Part shown: positions 26,437-35,211 of the stretch, in pieces
Layout: each line of letters begins with the position of its first letter
Position numbering within the stretch: position 1 is the stretch's first letter
Assembly: GCF_028548455.1 (NCBI RefSeq)
Contig: NZ_JAQQLF010000028.1
Location: 1-58,681, forward strand
Reading direction: 5' to 3'
Length of the DNA: 58,681 nucleotides
From: Vogesella aquatica
GTDB taxonomy: Bacteria > Pseudomonadota > Gammaproteobacteria > Burkholderiales > Chromobacteriaceae
Translations under genes and position numbers: made by a program
The notes under the pieces: model-generated
The model's input: the letters and a program-made list of their open reading frames with translations, nothing else
The model's database searches: none
Told to the model about the DNA's origin: nothing

Positions 26437-28610
26437 CGCAGTTTATAAGCGGCCACGATGGCGCGAATGTCCTCTACCCGGGCATTCAGCTGATCAACCG
26501 CCACCCCGGTGGCTTCAGCCACCTCCCGTGTTTGCGATGCACTGTTGGCGATGTGGCTGACATCAGCGGCCACCTCGGCACAACTTTGCTGCTGCACGGC
26601 CACGTTGTGGCTGACCTGGGCAATCAGCGACATCACCGCATCCGATTGCTGCCGGATGGCGTTGACGGCCTGGCCAGCCTCACCCACATTCTGCACCCCC
26701 GCCAGCACCCGTTGCTGCATGGTTTCCATATCAGCCACGGCAACGGCCACCTGGCGGTGGATGGACTGGACGATTTGATCGATCTGGCCGGTAGACTGGC
26801 TGGTGCTATCGGCCAGCTTGCGTACCTCGTCGGCCACCACGGCAAAACCACGGCCAGCTTCGCCAGCCCGCGCGGCCTCGATGGCCGCATTCAAAGCCAG
26901 CAGATTGGTCTGCGCCGCCAGGGACTCGATCACGCCCACGATCTGGGTGATATCCCGGCTAGAGCGTTGCAGCTCGTGCAGGCAATCGGCAGTCTGCTGC
27001 GCCGAACTGGAAACCGACTGGATATCCGCCTGCGTTCGCAAAATCACCTCGCTATTACTGCTCGCCACGTCAACCGATTGCTGGCTCAGATTACGGGCCT
27101 CGCCACTGCGCTGCTGGATATCCAGCATGGCATGGCTTAGCTGCACCAGCTCGGTATCGATACTGCGGGTGTCACGATCGCCCTCCGTCGCCAGGCGGCT
27201 GAGCTGACCGGCCGCCTGCTGCATACTGGCACTGGCTTGCAAGGCGTTGTCCAGATCGCGCTCGACAGACAGCATATTGCTTTGCCAGGCCGCCAGCAGC
27301 GTGTTCAACGCGGTTGCCGCCTCCCGCGTTTGCGGGCTGCACAAACCGTCTATGCGCAAGGTCAGGTCAAACGAGCCGGCCACCTGGGTAATGGTTTTTT
27401 CAATACGGCGCAAATCGTATAGCTGTTTAAAAGTCAGGTACTGGCGGTACACCACAAACAAACCAAACAGCAATCCGGCGCCCCACAGTGCCGCAAAGAC
27501 CAGCAGCTTGTCATGGTAAGCAGCCAGCAGCGGCGCCTGCCTGGCCGCGATATCGGCAGCCGACACGTGGTAGTACAACTGCCAGGGGCTATCGCCATGC
27601 ACCTTGAGCGGCTGCTGTAGCAGCACGCTGCCGTCGGTGGTACTACCGCTTTGCACGATGGCAGGCAGCTGCGCATTGCGGCGATCCAGGATGCGGATGC
27701 CGCGCTGCGCATTCACCAAGGCAAACTGCGCTGCGACGGCGGGCATGGCAAAACCGGCCGTCTTGGCCGCCACTTTGTCACGCGGCGTCAACACCAGGAA
27801 AGGCACGTCCAGCAAGACAGCCTCAAAGACATTGGCACGAACAATGACCGAAATCACACCTCTCAGCTGGTTGTCCAGGTTATAAAACGGTACGGAATAC
27901 AAGATGCCGGAGGCGTCGTACACATTGCACACGCTCTTTGCGTAGTACTGCGTGTTATCGCAAGTGCGCATCAAGGGGGAAGTGGCTGCGGGGATGTCAT
28001 CCAGCTCGCGAAAGGTAAACTGCGGATGGCTGGCTTTGAGTTGCGCAATCTGCTTGGGAAAATAGGCGTATTCCTCGTCTTCGCTTTCTTCTGGAGAATC
28101 CGCCGTTTTCATCTGCACCGGGTCGGCCGCCATCAGCTGGGTACTCAACCGTACGGTATCGAACATGAAAAACGGTACCTGCCCCTTGGTCGCCTCCAAT
28201 CCATCCAGAACCGCATAGATTTCGGACACACTGACATTACTGGACAGATTGTTGAACACCTGCTGTACCGTATGGAACGCATCTGGCGAAAAGCGCTGCT
28301 GCTGCAAGATGTCTTCGTCTTCATTCGCACGATTGGCGCCGTGAATGCCGCGCACGCTGGGCAGCAGGCTGATAGTACGGGCATTCTGGTACATGGCATC
28401 GAACACATGCTCGATCTGCGCAGCCTTCTGCGCCAGCCGGGTTTTGCCTTCGCGCTCTACCAGATTGTCGCGCGCCAATGCCAGCGCACGCCCGATATCC
28501 GCAGACAGCCAGACATAACCCGCCACCGCCAGCAAGGCAAAGCCCAGCACCAGCCACATCAGACGGAAGTACAGAAAGGCACGCCACGCTGGCACACGTC
28601 TTTGCTTCAT
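26433..28610 (-). CDS. Methyl-accepting chemotaxis protein with large periplasmic sensor
   Basis: 725 residues, an inner-membrane chemoreceptor. The first membrane helix is near residues 15-35 ([20 protein letters not shown]) and the second at about 375-395 ([20 protein letters not shown]). Between them lies a periplasmic sensor of about 340 residues, the size of a double Cache domain. A HAMP-like linker is followed by the methylated helices and the hairpin tip [20 protein letters not shown], which contacts CheA/CheW. There is no C-terminal CheR-binding pentapeptide. The ligand cannot be predicted; it is isolated from other chemotaxis genes. Confidence 0.93.
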   Translation of the reverse strand: MKQRRVPAWRAFLYFRLMWLVLGFALLAVAGYVWLSADIGRALALARDNLVEREGKTRLAQKAAQIEHVFDAMYQNARTISLLPSVRGIHGANRANEDEDILQQQRFSPDAFHTVQQVFNNLSSNVSVSEIYAVLDGLEATKGQVPFFMFDTVRLSTQLMAADPVQMKTADSPEESEDEEYAYFPKQIAQLKASHPQFTFRELDDIPAATSPLMRTCDNTQYYAKSVCNVYDASGILYSVPFYNLDNQLRGVISVIVRANVFEAVLLDVPFLVLTPRDKVAAKTAGFAMPAVAAQFALVNAQRGIRILDRRNAQLPAIVQSGSTTDGSVLLQQPLKVHGDSPWQLYYHVSAADIAARQAPLLAAYHDKLLVFAALWGAGLLFGLFVVYRQYLTFKQLYDLRRIEKTITQVAGSFDLTLRIDGLCSPQTREAATALNTLLAAWQSNMLSVERDLDNALQASASMQQAAGQLSRLATEGDRDTRSIDTELVQLSHAMLDIQQRSGEARNLSQQSVDVASSNSEVILRTQADIQSVSSSAQQTADCLHELQRSSRDITQIVGVIESLAAQTNLLALNAAIEAARAGEAGRGFAVVADEVRKLADSTSQSTGQIDQIVQSIHRQVAVAVADMETMQQRVLAGVQNVGEAGQAVNAIRQQSDAVMSLIAQVSHNVAVQQQSCAEVAADVSHIANSASQTREVAEATGVAVDQLNARVEDIRAIVAAYKLR

Positions 28611-28758
28611 GACGCCCTCGATTCAACTAAAATTTTTATAATCTGTACTTAAATATGTATAGCGCCACACTGGCCAATCAAGCAAGAAATCATGCAAAAA
28701 CCATAAACCTGCCCAATACCACCCATCGCCCAAAGCGCCCCGATGGGCAGAACTGCGT

Positions 28759-28764
28759 TATAAT
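28759..28764 (+). promoter_or_regulatory. Probable -10 box of the queC promoter
   Basis: A perfect TATAAT at 28759-28764 lies about 80 bases before queC. The -35 region is not a good match. The leader was examined for a preQ1 riboswitch and none was recognised. Confidence 0.4.
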
Positions 28765-28842
28765 GGCCGGTTTTTCGCGCCGGGTGAGACCGATCCCGTG
28801 TGCGTCTATGCTGAATAACCTCGACTGTTTTTCGACGGAACC

Positions 28843-29538
28843 ATGACCAAGACACCCAAAGCGCTCGTCGTCCTGTCCGGCGGCCAGGACTCCACTACCT
28901 GCCTGTACTGGGCGCTGCGCGAATTCGGCGCGGCCAACGTAGAAGCCGTGACCTTTGATTACGGCCAGCGCCACCGCGTAGAGCTGGACTGCGCGCGCAA
29001 GATCGCCCAGCTGGCCGGCGTGCGCCAGACCGTGCTGCCGATCGACACCTTCGCCGCCATCGGCGGCAACGCGCTCACCGACGACAGCATCGCGCCGGAA
29101 GAAGGCGCCCGCGACGACGCCGACACCGCGCTGCCCAACACCTTCGTGCCGGGCCGCAACCTGGTATTCCTCAGCTTTGCCGCCGCGCTGGCCTACACCC
29201 GCGGCATCGAGCATGTGGTCACCGGCGTGGCACAAACCGATTATTCCGGCTACCCGGACTGCCGCGAAAACACGCTGAAAGCGCTGGAACTGGCATTGCG
29301 TCTGGGCATGGACAGCCGCGTTACTCTGCACACGCCGCTGATGTTCATGAGCAAGGCCGACACCGTACGCCTGGCGCAGGATGTAGGCGCCATGGACGCC
29401 ATGGCCTGGAGCCACACCTGCTACAACGGCGAAGTGCCGCCCTGCGGCCGCTGCGCCTCGTGCGAGCTGCGCGCCAAGGGCTTTGCCGAGGCCGGCGTGG
29501 CCGACCCGCTGGTGCTACGTACCGGAGGTGCCGCATGA
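28843..29538 (+). CDS. queC: 7-cyano-7-deazaguanine synthase
   Basis: 231 residues, the usual QueC size. It converts 7-carboxy-7-deazaguanine to preQ0 with ATP and ammonia, in queuosine synthesis. The PP-loop motif [15 protein letters not shown] is at the N-terminus. The C-terminal zinc-binding cysteines are in [18 protein letters not shown]. Its stop overlaps the start of queD (ATGA), and queE follows, giving a complete preQ0 supply operon apart from GTP cyclohydrolase. Confidence 0.97.
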   Translation: MTKTPKALVVLSGGQDSTTCLYWALREFGAANVEAVTFDYGQRHRVELDCARKIAQLAGVRQTVLPIDTFAAIGGNALTDDSIAPEEGARDDADTALPNTFVPGRNLVFLSFAAALAYTRGIEHVVTGVAQTDYSGYPDCRENTLKALELALRLGMDSRVTLHTPLMFMSKADTVRLAQDVGAMDAMAWSHTCYNGEVPPCGRCASCELRAKGFAEAGVADPLVLRTGGAA

Positions 29539-30545
29539 ACGCCCGCCACCATCTGCTAGGCGCCGGCTTTGAGGCCGCACGCACCCTGCCGGGCGTCGGC
29601 GAGCACGGCCACAGCTTCCGCGTGCAGCTGCGCACCGCTGCGCTGCCTGACACCTTGCCCGCGCTGCAAGGCGCACTGCAACAAGCGGTAGCGCCGTTCC
29701 ACTACGGCAATATCAGCCAGCACCTGGCCGACGCCAGCGACCTGGCGCTGGCGCGGCACCTGCTGGCCGCCTGCGGCCAACCCGCCAGCCTGCACCTGGC
29801 CAGCGCGCCGGACCGTGGCGTGCTGCTGGGCGAAGACGGCCGCGAGTACGTGTACTTCGATACCCGTTTCGAAGCCGCGCACCAGCTGCCACACGTACCG
29901 CCCGGCCACAAATGCGGCCGCCTGCACGGCCACGGCTTTGGCGTGCGCATCGTCGCCGACGCCCGCCATGCCTCGCTCAACGACATCCTGCTGCAAGCCT
30001 GGCCGCCGCTGTTTGCGCAGCTGAACCACCGCTACCTGAACGATATCCCCGGCCTGGAAAACCCCACCAGCGAGGTGATGGCAGCCTGGCTATACCAGCA
30101 GCTACAGCCGCGTCTGGCCGGCCTGGCCTGGGTGGAAGTGCGCGAAACGCACACCGCCGGCAGCCAGTTTGACGGCCACACCTACCGCATCTGGAAAGAG
30201 CAGCACTTCGAAAGCGCGGTGCCGTTCGACGCCGCCGGCAACTACACCGGCCACAGCTACCTGATCCGCCTGATGCTGCAAGGCAGCGTGGACCGTGTGA
30301 TGGGCTGGGTGCTGGACTTTGGCGACGTGAAAGACCGCTTCAAGCCCATCTACCGCCAGCTGGACCACAACCCGCTGGACAAGCTCAGCGGCATCCACGC
30401 AGCCGACGCGGGCAGCGTGGCAGAGTGGGTGCACGGCGAACTCAAGCCGCTGGTGCCGGAACTGTCGCGCATCGACCTGATGGAAACCCCGCACCAAGGT
30501 GTGTCGCTGACCTTCCGTGGCGACATGCAGTGGCCGTTGCTGTAA
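29535..30545 (+). CDS. queD: 6-carboxytetrahydropterin synthase with three tandem T-fold repeats
   Basis: 336 residues, nearly three times canonical QueD (about 120). The middle repeat (about 105-210) is complete: [22 protein letters not shown] with catalytic C127 and zinc ligands H116, H131 and H133, plus [18 protein letters not shown] and E204. The N-terminal repeat (about 1-95) keeps FEAARTLPG and GEHGHSFRV but lacks the catalytic Cys and first His. The C-terminal repeat (about 222-336) has [31 protein letters not shown] and LDHNPLDKL but no Cys. QueD makes 6-carboxytetrahydropterin from dihydroneopterin triphosphate. The start is set by GGAGGTG and the ATGA overlap with queC. The flanking repeats are probably structural. 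Confidence 0.92.
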   Translation: MNARHHLLGAGFEAARTLPGVGEHGHSFRVQLRTAALPDTLPALQGALQQAVAPFHYGNISQHLADASDLALARHLLAACGQPASLHLASAPDRGVLLGEDGREYVYFDTRFEAAHQLPHVPPGHKCGRLHGHGFGVRIVADARHASLNDILLQAWPPLFAQLNHRYLNDIPGLENPTSEVMAAWLYQQLQPRLAGLAWVEVRETHTAGSQFDGHTYRIWKEQHFESAVPFDAAGNYTGHSYLIRLMLQGSVDRVMGWVLDFGDVKDRFKPIYRQLDHNPLDKLSGIHAADAGSVAEWVHGELKPLVPELSRIDLMETPHQGVSLTFRGDMQWPLL

Positions 30546-30563
30546 GCAGAGGCAGACGCTGAT

Positions 30564-31205
30564 ATGGCCAACTACACCGTAAAAGAAATCTTCTACACGC
30601 TGCAGGGCGAAGGCCGCCAGGCCGGCCGTGCGGCGGTATTCTGCCGCTTTAGCGGCTGTAACCTGTGGAGCGGGCGCGAAGAAGACCGCAGCAAAGCCAT
30701 CTGCCAATTCTGCGATACCGACTTTGTCGGTACCGGCCCCGACGGCGGCAAGTTTGCTACCGCCGCCGAGCTGGCAGCGCGCATTGCCGCCACCTGGCCC
30801 ACCGATGCCCGCGGCGGCCAACCTTATGTGGTGTTTACCGGTGGCGAGCCGCTGCTGCAGCTGGACGAGCCGCTGATCGACGCGCTGCACGCGCTGGGCT
30901 TTGAAGTAGCCGTGGAAACCAACGGCAGCCTGCCGGCACCGCGCGGCATCGACTGGATCTGCGTCAGCCCCAAAGCCGGCGCCGACTGGGTACAACGCAG
31001 CGGCCACGAGCTGAAGCTGGTCTACCCGCAGCCCACGATGCTGCCGGGCGAGCTGCCGGCCGACCTGCAGTTCGACCACCTGTACCTGCAGCCGATGGAC
31101 AGCCCGCTGCAACGCCAGAACACCCGCGAAGCCATTGCCTGGTGTATGGCGCACCCGGCCTGGCGGCTGTCGGTGCAAACGCACAAGGTCGTCAACATCC
31201 GCTGA
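30564..31205 (+). CDS. queE: 7-carboxy-7-deazaguanine synthase (radical SAM)
   Basis: 213 residues. QueE rearranges 6-carboxytetrahydropterin to 7-carboxy-7-deazaguanine. The iron-sulphur cluster motif is the unusual C-x14-C-x2-C (C32, C47, C50) of the Gram-negative QueE class. TLQGEGRQAGRAAVFCRFSG at the N-terminus and VVFTGGEPLLQ in the centre are standard. It follows queD by 18 bases and is followed by a hairpin terminator. Confidence 0.96.
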   Translation: MANYTVKEIFYTLQGEGRQAGRAAVFCRFSGCNLWSGREEDRSKAICQFCDTDFVGTGPDGGKFATAAELAARIAATWPTDARGGQPYVVFTGGEPLLQLDEPLIDALHALGFEVAVETNGSLPAPRGIDWICVSPKAGADWVQRSGHELKLVYPQPTMLPGELPADLQFDHLYLQPMDSPLQRQNTREAIAWCMAHPAWRLSVQTHKVVNIR

Positions 31206-31209
31206 TACC

Positions 31210-31245
31210 ACGCCCCGCCTGCCCTGCAGCCGGGGCGTTGCTTTA
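31210..31245 (+). terminator. Terminator of the queCDE operon
   Basis: ACGCCCC and GGGGCGT pair across a GC-rich loop just after the queE stop, with a weak T-rich tail (TGCTTTA). Confidence 0.6.
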
Positions 31246-31390
31246 GCGACGGCCGTCACACACGCCACACAAAAAGACACTCGAAATTTTTTTTGCCGCA
31301 GTGTGTAATGAACAGCAATGTGGGCCGACTAAAGCTGGTAACGCGATACAACACGCGTTTCACACCCACTATTTACACAGGAGAATCACC

Positions 31391-31648
31391 ATGTCCGCTA
31401 CGTCCAAAACCCTGCTGGTTTCTGCTTTGTCCGCTGCTATTGCCATGGCTGCCGTGAGCGCCCCGGCGGCGGCTGCCGATAAGGAAAAATGCTACGGCAT
31501 CGCCCAGGCCGGCAAGAACGACTGTGCCGCCAACGGCCACAGCTGTGCTGGCCAGGCCAAGATGGACAAAGACGGTGCCGAATGGAAATTCGTGGCCAAA
31601 GGCAGCTGCACCAAGATGAACGGCACGCTGGAACCGATGAAGAAGTAA
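31391..31648 (+). CDS. bufA1: Bufferin precursor, DUF2282 (BufA1-type periplasmic metallophore)
   Basis: 85 residues. A signal peptide of about 29 residues ends in APAAAA. The mature part carries the four cysteines typical of BufA1: EKCYG (C34), KNDCA (C45), HSCAG (C52) and GSCTK (C73). In this ribosomal-peptide family the MNIO enzyme BufB converts core cysteines into copper-binding thiooxazole groups with help from BufC. The start is set by CAGGAG before ATG 31391. The next three genes are the matching bufB, bufC and DoxX, so the assignment is well supported. A hairpin after the gene probably reduces read-through. Confidence 0.9.
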   Translation: MSATSKTLLVSALSAAIAMAAVSAPAAAADKEKCYGIAQAGKNDCAANGHSCAGQAKMDKDGAEWKFVAKGSCTKMNGTLEPMKK

Positions 31649-31712
31649 GCCAGCCCAGCCGCAAAGCCTGCTAGCGCACTGATCGCATCGTGCCGGCAGG
31701 CGCTGGAACCAG

Positions 31713-31741
31713 ACGGGGCTGCGGCCCCGTTTCCGTTTCTT
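31713..31741 (+). terminator. Attenuator-like hairpin between the bufferin precursor and enzyme genes
   Basis: ACGGGGC and GGCCCCGT form a tight stem with a 3-base loop (31713-31730), followed by TTCCGTTTCTT. It lies 65 bases after bufA1 and 27 before bufB1, so it could keep precursor expression above enzyme expression. Confidence 0.65.
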
Positions 31742-31756
31742 ACCGGGTACCCCGTC

Positions 31757-32605
31757 ATGACTGCCCCCCTTCCCGTTTGCGCCGGCATCGGCCTGCGCCA
31801 CCCCCACTACAGCCAGGTACTGGCGCAGCAGCAGCCACTGGGCTGGATAGAGCTGCACAGCGAAAACTTCTTTGACGGCGGCCAGCCGCTGGCCATGCTG
31901 CAACAGTTGGCCGCATGCTACCCGCTGTCGCTGCACGGCGTCGGCCTGGGCCTGGGCGCGGCCGCTCGCCCGGACGCCACCCACCTGGCCGCGCTGCGCC
32001 GCTTGCTGGACGCGGTACCGGCCGTGGCGGTATCCGAGCACCTGTCGTTCAACCACGACGCCAGCCAGCGCTTTGCCAACGACCTGCTGCCCATTCCCTA
32101 CACCCGCGCCATGCTGGACCTGGTGGCGGCCAACGTGGCCGAAGCACAGGATGCGCTGCGCCGGCCGCTGCTGATCGAGAACCTGTCCAGCTACCTGGCC
32201 TACCCCGGCAACGACATGCACGAGGGCGAGTTTCTGGCCGAGCTGGTGGCGCGCACCGGCTGCGGCCTGCTGCTGGACGTGAACAACCTGTACGTGAACC
32301 AGCAAAACCTGGGCACCGACGTGGACGCCTTCCTGGCCGCACTGCCACCGCACGCGATTGGCGAAATCCACCTGGCCGGCTACACCGAGCGCACATTTGA
32401 CGACGGCAGCACGCTACTGGTGGATACCCACAGCCGCCCGGTATACCCGGCGGTGTGGCAGCTGTACCGGCAGGTAATCGCCCGCTTCGGCGCGCGGCCA
32501 ACCCTGATCGAATGGGACATCGACATCCCGCCGCTGGACACGCTGCTGGCCGAAGCCGCTACCGCGCAGGCCATACTCGACCAGCACACGGAGGCCGCAA
32601 CATGA
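31757..32605 (+). CDS. bufB1: MNIO-family (DUF692) bufferin-maturing enzyme BufB
   Basis: 282 residues, normal for DUF692, a TIM-barrel with two or three iron ions. Metal ligands of the family are visible in ELHSENFF, SEHLSFNHD, LIENLSSYL, LLLDVNNLYVN, GEIHLAGYTE and DTHSRPV. MNIO enzymes oxidatively convert cysteines of a precursor peptide; this one should act on BufA1. The gene ends in a four-base ATGA overlap with bufC. Confidence 0.93.
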   Translation: MTAPLPVCAGIGLRHPHYSQVLAQQQPLGWIELHSENFFDGGQPLAMLQQLAACYPLSLHGVGLGLGAAARPDATHLAALRRLLDAVPAVAVSEHLSFNHDASQRFANDLLPIPYTRAMLDLVAANVAEAQDALRRPLLIENLSSYLAYPGNDMHEGEFLAELVARTGCGLLLDVNNLYVNQQNLGTDVDAFLAALPPHAIGEIHLAGYTERTFDDGSTLLVDTHSRPVYPAVWQLYRQVIARFGARPTLIEWDIDIPPLDTLLAEAATAQAILDQHTEAAT

Positions 32606-33351
32606 ACGAAACCGCCTGGCAACACGCGCTGCTGGACGCCATCACCACGCCGCAGTGGCAGCCCGACCCGCGCTTTCCCGCCGCTGCGCTGGCGGTGTAC
32701 CGCAATAACTACCGCGTCGGCCTGATGGAGATGCTGGCGCTGGTGTACCCGATCTGCCGCCAGCTGCTGGGCGAGGACTTCTTCGAGGCGCTGAGCCGCG
32801 AATACGTGAAAGCCACACCGTCGGACAGCGGCAACCTGCACCGCTACGGCGGCAGCTTTGCCGGCTTTGTCGCCGCCTTCGAACACACCGCCCACATCGG
32901 CTACCTGCCGGACGTGGCGCGGCTGGAGTGGGCACTGCACCGCGGCTACTACGCAGCGGACGCCACACCGCTGGCCATAGACACCCTGGCCGCTATCCCG
33001 CAGCAGCACTGGGGCGAGCTGCGCTTTAGCGGCCACCCGGCCTGTGCCGTGCTGGACAGCCCGTGGCCGCTGGCCGACATCCACGCCCACCACCAGCCGG
33101 CCACCGCCGGCTGCGCGGTAGACATGGCCACGGCGCAGCCGCTGCTGCTGTGGCGCGACAGCGACGGCCTGATGCAGCTGCACCAGCTGGCACCGGGCCA
33201 GGCGGCCTTCTGCCAGGCGCTGCTGCACGGCGCCACGCTGGACGATGCCAGTGCGGCAGGGTTGGCCGCCACGCCAGACTTCGACCTGCAAGCCGCGCTG
33301 CTGCTGGTGCTGCAGCACGGCGTACTGTCTGCCATCAAGGAGCCATCATGA
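32602..33351 (+). CDS. bufC1: BufC/DUF2063 partner of the MNIO enzyme
   Basis: 249 residues. The N-terminal DUF2063 DNA-binding-like fold contains RFPAAALAVYRNNYRVGLME and ALVYPICRQLLGEDFFEAL, the hallmark of HvfC/BufC proteins. The C-terminus is a recognition-type domain for the precursor. Start (32602) and stop (33351) both overlap neighbours in ATGA arrangements, so B, C and DoxX are translationally coupled. It is thought to present the precursor to BufB. Confidence 0.9.
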   Translation: MNETAWQHALLDAITTPQWQPDPRFPAAALAVYRNNYRVGLMEMLALVYPICRQLLGEDFFEALSREYVKATPSDSGNLHRYGGSFAGFVAAFEHTAHIGYLPDVARLEWALHRGYYAADATPLAIDTLAAIPQQHWGELRFSGHPACAVLDSPWPLADIHAHHQPATAGCAVDMATAQPLLLWRDSDGLMQLHQLAPGQAAFCQALLHGATLDDASAAGLAATPDFDLQAALLLVLQHGVLSAIKEPS

Positions 33352-33800
33352 ACGCCATCATCACCCTGCTGCGCCGCAGCCAGCCCGCCACCGCCTGGCT
33401 GGACACCTGGCTGCAACCCGTCGCTCTGCTGGCCATGCGTTTGTATCTGGCACGGGTGTTTTTCCTCTCCGGGCTTACCAAAATCCAGGATTGGGACAGC
33501 ACGGTCTTTTTGTTTACCGAGGAATACCGCGTGCCGCTACTGTCGCCAGCGCTGGCCGCAGCGCTGGGCACGGCTGGCGAGCTGCTACTGCCACCCTTGC
33601 TACTGCTGGGCCTGGCCGGGCGCTTTGCCGCGCTGGGGCTGTTTGTGCTCAATATCATGGCAGTGGTCAGCTACTGGCACGCACTGGAAGGCAGCGCGCT
33701 GGAGTTCCACCTGCAGTGGGGGCTGATGTTGCTGCTATTGCTGGCTAGCGGCCCCGGCAAGCTGGCGCTGGACGGGCTGATCAAACGCCGGTTTGGCTGA
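33348..33800 (+). CDS. DoxX-family membrane protein of the bufferin operon
   Basis: 150 residues with four predicted membrane helices (for example LLPPLLLLGLAGRFAALGLF). The DoxX signature ARVFFLSGLTKIQDWDSTVF is present. DoxX proteins are the usual last gene of bufferin/HvfABCD operons, with a proposed but unproved redox or membrane role. ATG 33348 overlaps the bufC stop and has AAGGAG upstream; the frame is open further upstream, but that is shadow coding inside bufC. Confidence 0.88.
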   Translation: MNAIITLLRRSQPATAWLDTWLQPVALLAMRLYLARVFFLSGLTKIQDWDSTVFLFTEEYRVPLLSPALAAALGTAGELLLPPLLLLGLAGRFAALGLFVLNIMAVVSYWHALEGSALEFHLQWGLMLLLLLASGPGKLALDGLIKRRFG

Positions 33801-33849
33801 TGGCATGGCATAATCGCGGACAGTCATCCATCACCCTGCCACCGATATC

Positions 33850-34695
33850 ATGAGCGTCAGCCCTACCCTGGTTCTGCAAGCCCCGCATCTCGATTCTGCC
33901 CGCGTTACCGAGCTGGCCATTCTGGCCGGTAGCGAGCCCGTGGCACCTGTAGACGGCATCGCCCGCCTGGCTGCGGCCAACCCCGCGCGCCGCGAGCTGG
34001 TGCTGGAGCGCGCCAGCCGCCTGGGCGTGGACGCCAACTACGTAGACAGCGGCCGCCGCTTTGCCGACTTCGGGCTGATCGTGTCCGATATGGATTCCAC
34101 GCTGATCACCATCGAGTGCATCGACGAAATCGCCGACATGCAGGGCCTGAAGCCACAAGTCGCCGCCATAACCGCCCGCTCCATGCGCGGCGAGCTGGAC
34201 TTCTCGCAATCGCTGCGCGAACGCGTGGCGCTGCTGGCCGGGCTGCCGGAAGCCGCGCTGGCCCGCGTGTACGAAGAGCGCCTGCAGCTGATGGCCGGCG
34301 CCCGCGAGCTGCTGGCCGCCTGCCGCGAGCACGGCGTGAAATTCATGCTGGTATCCGGTGGTTTTACCTACTTTACCGAACGCCTGAAGGCCGAGCTGGG
34401 GCTGGATTACACCTATGCCAACCAGCTGGAAATCGTGGACGGCAAGCTTACCGGCCGCGTGGTGGGCAATATTGTGGACGCCGAAGCCAAACGCCGCCTG
34501 CTGATCGAAAAGCGCAGCGAGCTGGGCCTGGCGCCGGAACAAGTCATCGCCATGGGCGACGGTGCCAACGACCTGCTGATGCTGGCCGAAGCCGGCGTGG
34601 GCGTGGCCACCCACGCCAAACCGGTGGTGAAAGCCCAGGCGCAATACAGCCTGAACGTCTGCGGGCTGGACGGCATCCGCAAACTGTTCCTGTAA
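33850..34695 (+). CDS. serB: Phosphoserine phosphatase
   Basis: 281 residues; HAD-family enzyme making L-serine from O-phosphoserine. The nucleophile motif is IVSDMDSTLITIECIDEIAD. FMLVSGGFTYFTERL is motif II, and AMGDGANDLLMLAEAGVGVA holds the magnesium aspartates. The N-terminal 70 residues are the ACT-like or linker region seen in many proteobacterial SerB proteins. A PilZ-like gene begins three bases after the stop. Confidence 0.96.
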   Translation: MSVSPTLVLQAPHLDSARVTELAILAGSEPVAPVDGIARLAAANPARRELVLERASRLGVDANYVDSGRRFADFGLIVSDMDSTLITIECIDEIADMQGLKPQVAAITARSMRGELDFSQSLRERVALLAGLPEAALARVYEERLQLMAGARELLAACREHGVKFMLVSGGFTYFTERLKAELGLDYTYANQLEIVDGKLTGRVVGNIVDAEAKRRLLIEKRSELGLAPEQVIAMGDGANDLLMLAEAGVGVATHAKPVVKAQAQYSLNVCGLDGIRKLFL

Positions 34696-34698
34696 ACC

Positions 34699-35211
34699 AT
34701 GTCCACCTCCTTGCTGCTACCACTGGATACGGTCAGCTTTGATGCCGAGCTGCCGCTGGCCTACCAGCCGCAGGCCGATGCGCAAGCCATGGCGCAGGCA
34801 CTGCTGGGCACGCGGCTGGCGCTGTCCATCCTGGCCAGCCCGGCAGACAGCAGCGAACAGGCTGGTACCTTGCAGCGCCTGGAAGCCAAGCTGGATCTGG
34901 CGCTGGAGCTTGCGCTGCAGCAGCGCTACCCGCAGGCAGGCCAGCCTACCCCCTGCCGCATCGGGCTGGAAAGCCTGTGCTGGCTGCACCCCGTGCCGCT
35001 GGATACAGGCAGTAGCGGCATCGTCTCGTTGCAGCCGCGCATGCCTTCCGCGCTCACCTTGCAGCTGCCGCTGGCTATCTTGCAGTGCCAGCCCGCCAGC
35101 CACGGTTACGCCATCCTCGCCAGCTGGGGTACGCAGCTGGCCGATACCCAGGCCGACTGGGAGCGCTGGGTATTCCGCCGCCACCGCCAGGCCATAGGGC
35201 GCAAGGCATGA
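34699..35211 (+). CDS. Small cytoplasmic protein, possible atypical (tetrameric-type) PilZ domain
   Basis: 170 residues with no membrane segment. The organisation fits atypical PilZ proteins: an amphipathic helix (RLEAKLDLALELALQQRY), then IGLESLCWLHPVPLDTGS, then beta-strands ending in a basic C-terminal helix (WVFRRHRQAIGRKA). The stop overlaps the start of the diguanylate cyclase (ATGA), which supports a c-di-GMP link. The RxxxR motif of ordinary PilZ is not evident, so nucleotide binding is uncertain. The gene follows serB by three bases and may share its transcript. Confidence 0.65.
   Translation: MSTSLLLPLDTVSFDAELPLAYQPQADAQAMAQALLGTRLALSILASPADSSEQAGTLQRLEAKLDLALELALQQRYPQAGQPTPCRIGLESLCWLHPVPLDTGSSGIVSLQPRMPSALTLQLPLAILQCQPASHGYAILASWGTQLADTQADWERWVFRRHRQAIGRKA

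Noticed and set aside
28765-28842. Possible preQ1 riboswitch in the queC leader
   Set aside because: No preQ1-I or preQ1-II type stem-loop with an A-rich tail could be traced; only short GC-rich dyads are present.
31322-31365. ECF-sigma-type promoter (GTAAC...CGTT) in front of bufA1
   Set aside because: The boxes are present, but the 13-base spacing is too short for the usual 15-17, so it is not listed as a promoter.
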